Origin: Gliomastix tumulicola
Taxonomy: Eukaryota; Ascomycota; Sordariomycetes; Hypocreales; Bionectriaceae
NCBI GenBank assembly: GCA_001599755.1
Contig: BCHX01000008.1
Span: forward strand, 2,046,001-2,110,000
DNA length: 64,000 nucleotides
Direction of reading: 5' to 3'
The notes below the pieces were generated by a model. That model had not been told where the DNA came from, did not search any database, and saw only the letters and a program-made list of their open reading frames with translations. Each line of letters starts with the position of its first letter. The first letter of the stretch is position 1. Positions 47,196-56,555 of this stretch are shown one piece after another. Position numbers and translations under genes: made by a program.

Positions 47196-47690
47196 GGCTT
47201 CGATGCCCCGGGGCGTGCGGCCTCTGGAAGAAGAAGAAGAAGATGATGATGATGATGAAAAGAGGAGATTTGATTGAAAGTGCAAAGCTGACGTGGCAAA
47301 TCGATCGTTGACCTGCTCGATGGCTCAGCATGCATCGAGGATGTGGGGCTACACTGCTCCTCGAAAGTCAAGATCTTGTTACACGGCAGAATGCGCGCGA
47401 TGCGATTGGTACATCTCGGAACCACGCTATTCCCTTGTGCACGGTCATCCAGGTTGCATTCTGCAGACGCGTTATAGCGGCGTCGAGTCGAGCAGGGCGA
47501 CATCCGAGGCCGTTCATTCGGCTGCCTTCATGCCTCAACATGCATCCATGCCCACAACGCTTGCACAAGTGTCAAGATATAAGTCGAAGACCTCATATAG
47601 AATCAGAAGCCAAGTCTTTACAAGCCAAGTTCAAGCGTATCTAAATGCAGTCGAGCCGCGGCTGCTAAACCGCGTTTATATGCACACTCA
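47196..47690. other. intergenic, no gene seen
   Basis: About 495 bp holding the promoter of paralogue B and the 3' end of the 221-aa gene. A GAA/GAT trinucleotide run lies at about 47226-47259, which reads as poly-Ser in the extended minus-strand frame. Confidence 0.4.
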
Positions 47691-48356
47691 TCAACGTCCA
47701 GAAGAAATGCCGGTGTCCTGGTGGTCCATGCCGATTGTGGCATTGAGCAGCGGAACGGTTTTGATCTTGTTGAAGGCATCCAGCAGCACATCCCGGTTCC
47801 GGTCGAGTCCGACATCCAAGTACGCGGCGTAGGAACCCTTTTTGTCCCCATCCCAGAAACCCGTTAATAGCTCTTCCCCGTCAAGATTACTACTACTAGC
47901 CATCCAGCAACGGACCGACGCGCCAACCAGCGTGAGAACGTAGACGTGTGTCATACTGGGCTTGGCTGCAAAGTACTCTCGGCAGCAGTCCATCGCCCGG
48001 AGCTCGAGCTGGCGAATCCGGTGAGGGTCGAAGCGGCCGGGCCTCTTCGCCTCCTCGACAAAGCAGAGGACCTGCCATTCTTCTTGTGCCACGGCTTGGT
48101 TCGATATCACCATGTCGGCGGCCTTGGAACTGCCCTCCGCAGGGGGCTGCTGCTGCTGCTGCGGCGAGACGGCGTATCGGATATCGTTAAAGATGAAACG
48201 GTTGAACAGATACCCGAAGAAGCGGGTGGTGAAGTGCTTCAAGGGGATTTGGATGTTGCCGTGTTGATCGACGGACATCTTCGCGCTCTGGTAGAACGGC
48301 TCGGCGCCTTCGTACTCGATGAGACCGTGGGGTATCCAGCTTCCGGCGGTAGACAT
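47691..48356 (-). CDS. hypothetical protein, 221 aa, with VEEAKR motif
   Basis: Single-exon frame; the start at 48356 has a TTCACAATGTCT context, while an upstream in-frame ATG at 48410 would add 18 residues. Visible stretches: FFGYLFNRFIFNDIRYAV, WQVLCFVEEAKRPG, QLELRAMDCCREYFAAKP, HVYVLTLVGASVRCWMASS, SYAAYLDVGLDRNRDVLLDA. The strand-loop pattern with VEEAKR and an acidic residue before it (NDIRYA) recalls PD-(D/E)xK nuclease-fold proteins, and the VYVLTLVGxxVRCW block recalls lineage-expanded fungal proteins of unknown function. It is unrelated to the paralogues on either side. A poly-Gln run (QQQQQ) separates the two halves. Confidence 0.6.
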   Translation of the reverse strand: MSTAGSWIPHGLIEYEGAEPFYQSAKMSVDQHGNIQIPLKHFTTRFFGYLFNRFIFNDIRYAVSPQQQQQPPAEGSSKAADMVISNQAVAQEEWQVLCFVEEAKRPGRFDPHRIRQLELRAMDCCREYFAAKPSMTHVYVLTLVGASVRCWMASSSNLDGEELLTGFWDGDKKGSYAAYLDVGLDRNRDVLLDAFNKIKTVPLLNATIGMDHQDTGISSGR

Positions 48357-48789
48357 TGTGAACGGTAGCTCCTGGTAAGAGCGAGACGTGTTTACAATCA
48401 ATTCAGGCAAGCAGAGCTCTAGTTATGCGTTTTCTTCTCTCGGACGAAGCTGAATGCCCGGCCTTCCCGAGTGGTGGGAAGAAATATTTGAGCCATATAT
48501 ACACACCCAAATAGTATGGTCCCGTAGCTCAAGTATTTATTTGACCTGGAGGGCGGGATTGAGTGGATCAAAAGGCTGCCCATAGCCGCCGAGCCGAGTC
48601 ATCGGGACAATCATCTGGATCTTATTGGACAAGAGGAGGCTGGAGCAACCAACAGTTTCATGCCGCATCGTTTCGTGGTACGCTGGGCGCCAGATTGCAT
48701 CTGCAGCACAGCATATGACTAGCCCTATTAGTGTCCAGTTAGTTTGGTACGCAGACGCCGTTAAGTCGTGCGCGCAGGATACTGAGCGC
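48357..48789. other. intergenic, no gene seen
   Basis: 433 bp between the 221-aa gene and the stop of paralogue C. A long ORF on the minus strand (48537-48947) overlaps the last exon of paralogue C in another frame and is not accepted. Confidence 0.4.
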
Positions 48790-51145
48790 TTAGAGCGCTG
48801 GTGTAGCAGTTCTCGCCCCCTCTGGGGACCCCAGCAGCGCGTCCGTGCCCTGCCAGGCCTCCAGATGGTCGAATGACGGGGTGAAACACCAGGCGAGCTC
48901 CTGTGCGCGCGTTTACCTAGTAAGCCATCTGCTCCAAGAAAGATCATAAAAGCGTGTAGGGGAACTTACCTTGTCCAATTCAGTCCAGGTGAAGGAAGTG
49001 GGAGGCGAGGCACCGTCTGATGCTGCATCTGGCTGTGGCGGCACCAGGGAGATGCTCTCGACGTACTGGTAGTTCCGAGCACCGTCCGAGTAAACAAAAT
49101 GAAGCGATTGAAGCGGGCCGTCTCGCTGGCTGTCGTAAAGGGGCTCGACGGAACCAGCCGCCGCAGCTGCAGCGTTCCACTGGCCCAGAGCATACTTCTG
49201 ACCGTCATCATACTCGATGAGAATGCCCGCGCAACGAGATCCGTTTCTCTGCAGGGCCAGCACCCTAGCATCTGACAGGCGCGCCCTGCTGAGAAATGCA
49301 GCATGCTGCCAGACCCACATGAATGTCGACGTATCGACAATGTCAAGGAACGGGGCGTAGATGCCTTCGGTTGAGGTCTCATGAGCGGATGGCTCCGTGG
49401 CAATTCCGAGAGAGCCTGGAACCGTGACCGACTCCGGGTCTGTGAAGAAGCCGGCAACCTTGTGAGAAGCCGGGACCGCAAAGGCAGACTGCTCCCAAGC
49501 CTGGGACCAAAGGTAAGCATGCACCCCAAAATGCAAGGCCCGGTTATGCGAGGTCAAAAGCTGTGAATAGCCAACCTGTTAGCACCTGATGCTCCCAAAG
49601 GGTACGAGGGGCCCCGTACCAGTATATGCGGTCCGTCAAGATTCCACCTCAGACCTGATCTCCCGATAATGACGCGGACGGATGTGATGACTTCACCCTC
49701 CCTGAAGAAATGCGAGATGGTAGCCCCACGCGAGTCGAGCCGCCCGAGGGATCGCCTGTCATCACCATCTACCAAGATCATCACAGCTCCGAAAGCTTCG
49801 ACGCGCATGGTGATACTGGTAAGTCCGCCGGCGCCGCCACCACCACCACCACCGAAGCCCTGAAGCGAGAGATATTGTGCGAGACGAAGATCCGGGTTGG
49901 AGAAGACAGGAAACGATGGTCTCTCGCTTCCATCGATGAATGAGCATATCCTGCCTCTGAAGCCCGGCGCCTGCGAACAGCTCCAGAGGAACGCTGCAGG
50001 GTTTCGTGCCGGAGACTGGGTGTCAGCTTGGCTCCTGGTTTGATCTACTCGTAGAAGCTTGGATCCCTGGAGACGTGGTCAGCATCAAGAAAGGGCTTAA
50101 TTAGCGCTCAGAATATAATAAATACACTGACATCAGAGAAGACTCGCAGCCGCCTGAGATTGTTGCAGCGATAAGTCACAAACCACCGCCCTGGGCGCCC
50201 CAACCATGAGGAGGTCGAGTTATCGGCATAGAGGAGTCGCAAGCCAACTACTCCGTATGCCCCGAACGAAACCTGAATCCCGAAAAGTCGCTCCTTTGAG
50301 ACATGAATGCTGTCATCGGCATGGCTGACAGAGCTCGCGGCCTCGATGCGAACGAGATAAGACTCGCCCAGCACGCTCGCCATCGCTCCCGTTATTGTCT
50401 CGACAGCAGCGCACTGCGAGAACGGCTCGGTGGTGGAGATCGACACAAAGGGCTGGTAGATGTTGACGGTCGGCGATGACGCCCATTCGAGTGTTTTCAG
50501 GGAGGCTTGAAGTGAACGAAAGAGCCCAGATACGTGTCCAAGAATCAGAGGATGGACCTCGGGCGGCAACTGGGACCGTATGGAGGAGAGCAATTGGCCT
50601 AGCTCAGTCTTTGCATGAAAGGCTTCGCTCGGCAGGGCACGGGCAGAGCTGTCGTCGAGGCCATTGCCAGTGGTGAGCGCGGTGCGCCGCGCGATGAGCG
50701 GATGGGCCCTCTGTGCGATGAAATGAAGCGTCTTCACCGTGTCAGCCCCAAACCTCAGCCGCGCCAGCTGGTAGCACGCAGTGTGGACGAGATTGACGGA
50801 GCCCCCGGGTTCGCGTCGGCACTTCACACAGCCCTTCGGCTCAGAGCAGATACTGGTCTCTCCCAGCACGCGCCTCAGGCGCGACACCGAGCTGCTGTTC
50901 CAGCACCATTCACGGTCGCCGATGTCGACTCGAAATGCCTGGACACGTATGCCCTCGATGCCATTGCTGTCAGTCCTTCCAGGCCTCGAGTCCGGAATTC
51001 GGAAGAATCCGAGAGCGTCGAGCTCGAAGCTCTCTTGTGGATGGGTGCATTCAATCCCGAGGGCCATCCGATGGGCCGCGGAAAGGAGTGTCTCCCGACA
51101 TAGGACGCAGTAGGGCTCTATGCTGAAATGCTTGCTTGATTCCAT
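48790..51145 (-). CDS. F-box-like cysteine-containing paralogue C
   Basis: Exons 51145-50132, 50066-49620, 49560-48970 and 48900-48790 encode 720 aa. Same blocks as A and B: FSIEPYCVLCRETLL, CSEPKGCVKCRREPGGSVNL, KTLHFIAQRAHPLI, LPPEVHPLILGHVSGLFRSL, VLGESYLVRI, VSFGAYGVVGLRLLYADNS, RLAQYLSLQGFGGGGGGG, ISHFFREGEVITSVRVII, LLTSHNRALHFG, ILIEYDDGQKYALGQWN and ELAWCFTPSFDHLEAW. All three intron positions match those of B and of A's introns 2-4. Oriented like B and separated from it by the 221-aa gene. Here DETCLA has become GESYLV, so that Cys is not essential. Function unknown. Confidence 0.75.
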
Positions 51146-51924
51146 CCCGCCTGGTCGGCCCCTCTCGGGCAGGATTTAGGGGGTGATCGTTAGGCGGAGA
51201 CGTTTGGATCAGAGCACTGTGGTGGGAGGCCCGTACGCGTCAATGAGATGAGAATCGTGCTATAATACTAAGGGCAAGGAGCCTTGAAAAGGAGTCAATT
51301 TAAGGTTGAGGGTATTAGAGGGGCATCATGAAATTGAGGATGATCATGACATTGACGGGAGGTTCGAACGTCAGGGAGAGGGATGACGTGAGCCAACTGT
51401 ACTCGTCGGGCATGAATGAGGGAGGGGTAGGCTGGGCCCAGGAAAAAAATAACCACCTGTCTCCAATCCTGCTGAACACCCTCAACGGCAGAGCCCTCGT
51501 TTGAGAGAGATTGAATGATGGGACCGATTGACAGTGCCCTCGCAGGCCGGTGGTGAGGCGCGCACGCACCCCCACATCTTGAGGGAAACCCACCAGAGAG
51601 CCAGAGCTAGCGAGCTTCGCTGATGCCTGTGGCAGCGGCTCGACCGCTGACACCAACGGCCCGGCCCTGTGGTTGTTATTTGCTGCAGCGCGGGGCCGTT
51701 GTTGGGGCGGCCGGGCTGCTGCAAGGCCTGCTTGCCTCGCTTGACGGAGCGTGCTGGGGACTTTTAGGGCCCGGCGTCAGCTAATGCACCTAGGAGACCT
51801 CTTCCTGTCAGCCTCAATGATCAATTCGTGCCAATGAGGCAGGCGCACCATCCCAGCTTAAAGCGCCCTTCTTGATGGGAGGGTTGTGCTCCTGCATACA
51901 TACGTGCTGACTATCTTATTACAG
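51146..51924. other. intergenic, no gene accepted
   Basis: 779 bp upstream of paralogue C. Minus-strand ORFs at 51315-51656 and 51482-51724 have no motif. The right end abuts the membrane-protein relic. Confidence 0.4.
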
Positions 51925-52558
51925 CGGCCGCTTTTGAAGGCACAGATGTGTGCTTCATTGGTCTGGGTGACCACCAGCCCATCAGCTCGCTTTTCTGCAC
52001 ACTGAGGCTAAACCGGACATCACAGTCGTCGCAGATCTTGGTCATCAATGAGGCCTCTATGCCGGCAACAAGCCGTTGACGTATAACAGGACGACAGGCA
52101 TGATCGAGAGCACTCACCTGAACAGCATGGAAATCATGAGCGGGCCTATGAGCGAGCTGGATATGTTCCTGCATGGCACGGAGATACACTTCAGCGTGAC
52201 ACTGTTCAAGCACGGAGTCGGCAATACGGACGCCACGCGGAGCTTCGGGCTGTGCGTCATGGTCACGTATCTCATCATCATCGTTCCCTACTTCATTTGG
52301 GCTGTATTCGACTGGGGCTCACCGTCGTCGCTCACAGTCTCTGCGTGGGACGACTTGCTGGAGCTGCTGGTCCTGGCTTGGAACTCGTCTCGTGCGTATG
52401 AGCTGTCGGGCGCGAGCACGCAGATGGAGGACAAGTAGCGAATTTGGAGGTTGCAGACGAAGATTCGAGCGACAGGTGAGCTCTCTGAACTGGCTCAACT
52501 GGTCGTGGGAGACAATGAGGATATGCTTAGCCTGAGCAGGGAGGGTTTGTATACGTGA
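51925..52558 (+). pseudogene. broken C-terminal relic of a fungal membrane protein
   Basis: The frame from about 52050 reads NKPLTYNRTTGMIEST, then ELDMFLHGTEIHFSVTLFKH, one clear membrane helix (CVMVTYLIIIVPYFIWAVF) and AWDDLLELLVLAWNSSRAYE, the usual C-terminal layout of a large, lineage-expanded family of ascomycete membrane proteins. The upstream part (TDVCFIGLGDHQPISSLFC) lies in a different frame, and after QMEDK a TAG (52436-52438) interrupts a continuation that still reads like the family tail (KIRATGELSELAQLVV) to 52558. No start or N-terminal body is present. An intron could explain the upstream shift, but not the TAG. Family membership is by resemblance only. Confidence 0.5.
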
Positions 52559-53021
52559 CCGCGCTGTAGCGGTTTCGTCTTCTGCAGGTGATTTTAAGCC
52601 TTCCACAGATAGATTGCTAGATGTATGATTACTAGATTAGATCAATGCAATAGAAATATCGTCAAGAGGCCATTGTATCAGTTACCTAGACCAAGCAGCC
52701 CAAAACTCCCGGCGCTTTGACGCGGGAAGAGACTTGCAGCGTCGTGCTTTGTCCTAATCTTCATGACGTCGTTCAACAGTCTCAAGGTCTAGGGTACACC
52801 ATGAACTCCGCCTCATTTAAGCGCTCAGCTCCATGGCGTCCAGTCTCACATGGATCACTCTCTGGCTCAGCCGCCGACCAAATTCATCAATTGGGCTCCC
52901 TTTTCATCTTCTATCCTCTTTGATAAGCACAAGACTGCCTCTCCCCGCTCATACTCTTCACCACCGTCGCCCATCGCGCCACCTACCCCTCCTTCAGCTC
53001 TAGTACCAGTTACTGTTCAAC

Positions 53022-54003
53022 ATGGACCCCGTACAGACTCTCGACGGCGCTGCCTTTCCCGCTATAGAGAGGGCTATCCTGAACACATTAAGAGGGGCGC
53101 TTGAGTACCCAACATCCGTGAAGGCGCGAGCCAAAAAGATCGCCGACGACATAGTGTTCTTCTGCCAGACCGATCTAGATCCCGACCAGGAGCTTGGTGG
53201 CGTTTTCCTTGCCTTATGGGATGTGTTGCTAGAACTAGCGAGCAGCATCCCCCCTGGGCACGAGTACCAACAGATTCTGGTTCTTGCCCTGAGCACTGTC
53301 CGGCAAAAGGAGGGCACCGCTAGCGACGACTACATGGTATGTACCAGACTGGCTCCCTAGACCGCGGGGCACAAACAGGAAAGGGCCAGGCAGCGATGCT
53401 AACAGAGCGATCATCATTGATGGACAGAATTACAATTGGAGCAATCTACCGGAACTTTCCATCCAGCTAAGAGAGCGCTGGGAGCAGAGTAAGCCACTCC
53501 ACGTCCCCCTCCGCCCCCCTTGCTTTCATCACTCACAGCTGACACCATGTAAAGGAGCCGTCGAAGGCGACTCGGCCTTCCCCCTAAGACTCAGTGCCTG
53601 GCAGAACATCAACTCGTTCGCCGCCCGCCTCGTCGGCTCTGGCTTCACCCAGGTGGTCTACCTAGGTATCTGGGAGATCCGCGAGGCGCTCGAGGAACCC
53701 GCCACCAAGGAAGGCCCCCTCATGGACTGCCGCGTACGGGTCGCCGCCAAATGGATCATCCATGCTGGCAGAGTCTTGCAGCAGGACATGGAGCTTGGAG
53801 TCGAGGCGCTGAGCGAGGAGGAGGCTACATCGAAACAGACCGGCAAGCTTCTCAGTGGAAGTGACGTCGCTGTCCGAAGCCTGCAGCGATGGCAGTTCTG
53901 GAGGCAGAGGTTGGGTGAGATTAGGACCGAGGCCGAAAGTCTGGGGGTCAAAGACGAAGCTCAGAGCCTTATAAGCGAGGCATTGAAGGTGATGGATTCA
54001 TAA
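53022..54003 (+). CDS. DUF3632-like protein of unknown function
   Basis: Exons 53022-53336, 53428-53488 and 53555-54003 encode 274 aa, mostly helical, no signal peptide. The start has a CAACATGGAC context. Typical stretches are ILNTLRGALEYPTSVKARAK, YNWSNLPELSIQLRERWEQ, AFPLRLSAWQNINSFAARL, GIWEIREALEEP and DCRVRVAAKWIIHAGRVLQQ, as in fungal DUF3632 members. No catalytic residues are apparent. A CT-rich leader precedes the start. Confidence 0.7.
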
Positions 54004-54196
54004 AACTTGGGAAGTGATGCGAGGCACTGACAAGCTCAACCATGATCCCTACATCGTTCCATGACATTTTGCAACCATGACTCTGATAAAGACACCAAAA
54101 CAGCGTTAGCCACGCTGCGAAACATGTGAACATGGCCAGCAGTTGGAACTAAGATCGTAGTAGTTGATCCCCTGCATTTGCAACACCTGAATTGAG

Positions 54197-54829
54197 CTAG
54201 GTGTATGCCCATGCGCCAAACTCATCGCCCGCCTCCCTGATATGCACACCTTCCAGCTCCAGACATCCTTGTCCCGTGAACTCGGTTGAAGCAGCCTTGA
54301 GCACGGCCAGATCGGAGATAGAATGACCAGCAGGCGACGGGCAAGCCCACAGACCCGTCGCACCATGGACAGACTGCCACGACAGCACCGTGATGGCGAT
54401 GACGCACTCGGAGAAGAGCCGAAAGGAGAAGAAGCCGCCGACCTGGGACCCCGGTGGTCGATGGGCGGAGTGTGCCGAGGGGTAGGAGATGATGCCGTCG
54501 GGGGCCACGTAGATGAACTGGCCGCCAGGAACGGCAGACTATATTAGGTGGTGAGTAATGAGCAATCTAGATGGAAAGGAAGGCTTGCTCACGGCAAGGC
54601 GGGTCATCTCGGCATCAACAAGTGTCGAATTGGCCGGGGGGCACTGCTCGGGGTCTTCTAGACCGCAGAACGTAGTGGGATTCTCCGCGCCGATGGCGAA
54701 GATCTTGTTGTGAGCGTTGATGACTTTGAGGTGGACCTCGGGGTGAAGGGGCGCGTAGGACAGCATGGTATAGTAGGCCGCGGCTGATGCGGCCGACCAA
54801 AGTATGGGGGTAAAGATACTGAATCGCAT
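54197..54829 (-). CDS. small secreted protein, IgE-binding-protein-like family
   Basis: Exons 54829-54593 and 54538-54197 encode 192 aa with an N-terminal signal peptide (FSIFTPILWSAASAAA). The mature part has PEVHLKVINAHNKIFAIG, FCGLEDPEQCPPANST, VPGGQFIYVAPDGIISYPSA, GFFSFRLF and a late GCLELEGVHI followed by GAWAYT. The VPGGQ-x-VYVxPDG block and late cysteine are typical of secreted, wall-associated fungal proteins annotated as IgE-binding or PhiA-like. Probably extracellular. The stop falls 193 bp from the DUF3632-like stop, so the two genes converge. Confidence 0.65.
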
Positions 54830-56555
54830 TATGGCGGTATTGCGGTGGGAGGGAGGTCGATCTCAGTGACGAAGCCGTGGATGAGCGAGATGGAATGCCT
54901 TGAAAGACCTGGGCGAGCTTTTTGACATCACCTGAAATGGGAATGCCCAACGTTTAAGGATGTAAGGTAGACCGTGGCAGGAGCTCGCATTTTAAGCGAA
55001 TCCGAGGCCGTACTTGCCATTGTTTGGGTATCGCAAGGCAGTTGCTTCCTTCCTCACTTTCCTGTAGCTGCACGACCCGCTGATAATATCGTGGAGAACA
55101 TTGTGTACCTTAGTCGCAGGTGGCGAACGATTGGCCCCGGAAATTTGGGAAGTTTGGCGTGTCGAGGCAGGTAGCACCTGCCGTGCCTGCCACAGCTCAC
55201 AATCCCGACTCTGCTTGTCCATCGAAGAGATTCTGGAAGCGGGCAAGATGCCGAAATCTGCTTCACCCAGAATGAGGGAGGCCAAGAAAACGATGGGATG
55301 GACAGGACATCCACCTGGGCCAGCTCGCCTCATTAGACGAGCTTGTCTACCTACCGTAAGCCTCTCGTCTGTTTATACAGTGCATTCTTGCGATGAATGA
55401 TTGCTGAAGATCAGTAAAAATAGCCTGTTGTGTGTCGCGTTGCCCAATTCTTCGGGGCGATGAATGCTCTTTCAGGGTAGGCCAGTGCGCGCGACCTCCA
55501 TCAAAGCACAACTGGATTGCAGATGCACAAGCTACAGCTGATCGCTCCGATGATAGCCCCTCTGGCGAACCTGAATCAAAGAATGTCTTGATTGGCCACT
55601 AGCTGTAGCGAATAGGAAGCCTGAGCAGTGTAACATTGGCCGTCTGCCCAACAAATCAGCTGGACGGTGGGGACCTGAATACTCCAGCTGAATGCGGTGT
55701 GCATGCAGAGTTGCATTATGCAGGGCAGCCACTGGCCGATCGCGCAGCGTGCTTGATGGCTGTTGGCTGAGACTTGCGCGTCCTGGTGCCCTTCTTGCCA
55801 TTGCATAAAACCATGCCTCCTCCCCTCTCTCAATAACGGGCCGTACACCGACCCTTTCCCATGAATTCTTGGAATTTTGTCGGTGTCAATCGTCGGCGCG
55901 GTGCATGACGGAGCCATGGCCTTCAGGATATGGTCAGGCGACGTCTCTCGCAAAGGTCCGTCGCCAGTCGGCATCTCGAGCGAGACCTTCCGCTACGTTG
56001 CGAAGCCATGCATTGGATGCCCGAAGAAGCATCACCGCACACAACGCCACGATGAGCGAGGTATGTGTCGTGTCTCTTTCATCATTGAAGCCTGATCGGG
56101 GCAGGGTAACCTGGTCAGTTCCATTTCTACCAGCACTTCGCTGCCCGCCCTTAGCACCGGCGCCGGAACTACCCTAGATGCGCGTCGCGGGGAGCGATCC
56201 GCCTGCCAAAGTCCCGAGTCCCATTCTTACACCACTTCCCCGGATCTTGCATCATCATCCTCCCTTTGATGACACACCTCCTTTTCCTACACACGTGCCA
56301 TTTGTCGGCAGCTACTCTTCCTTTCTTCCCTAAAGTTATGATTCTTTAACGGGTTCCATTGTTTGCCGCTGCTCTACTGGTGTCGGGTGCGCCTATCCCA
56401 ATCGGCATTGTGGTCTGCCTGCTGGATCTCGGGCTCGTCAAAATTTCGCACGTGCGGGCGGTTCGTCTGGCCTTGAGCTACGCTGCGTTGACCGCTGCGG
56501 TTGCTGATGCTGTTGCTGACTCGTGCGCTGCTTGATAGAACACCAGTCTTCCGCG
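54830..56555. other. 1.7 kb intergenic, promoters of secreted protein and DUG2
   Basis: No gene accepted. One weak possibility is a two-exon mini-gene on the plus strand starting at ATG 55916 (AFRIWSGDVSRKG...), with donor GTATGT near 56061 and ending near 56177; it lacks any motif, so it is only noted. The part just before 56556 should hold the DUG2 promoter. Confidence 0.4.

Noticed and set aside
55916..56177. Possible two-exon mini-gene with CIGCPKKHHR
   Set aside because: Donor and acceptor are acceptable, but the second exon is proline-rich with no motif; evidence is too thin.
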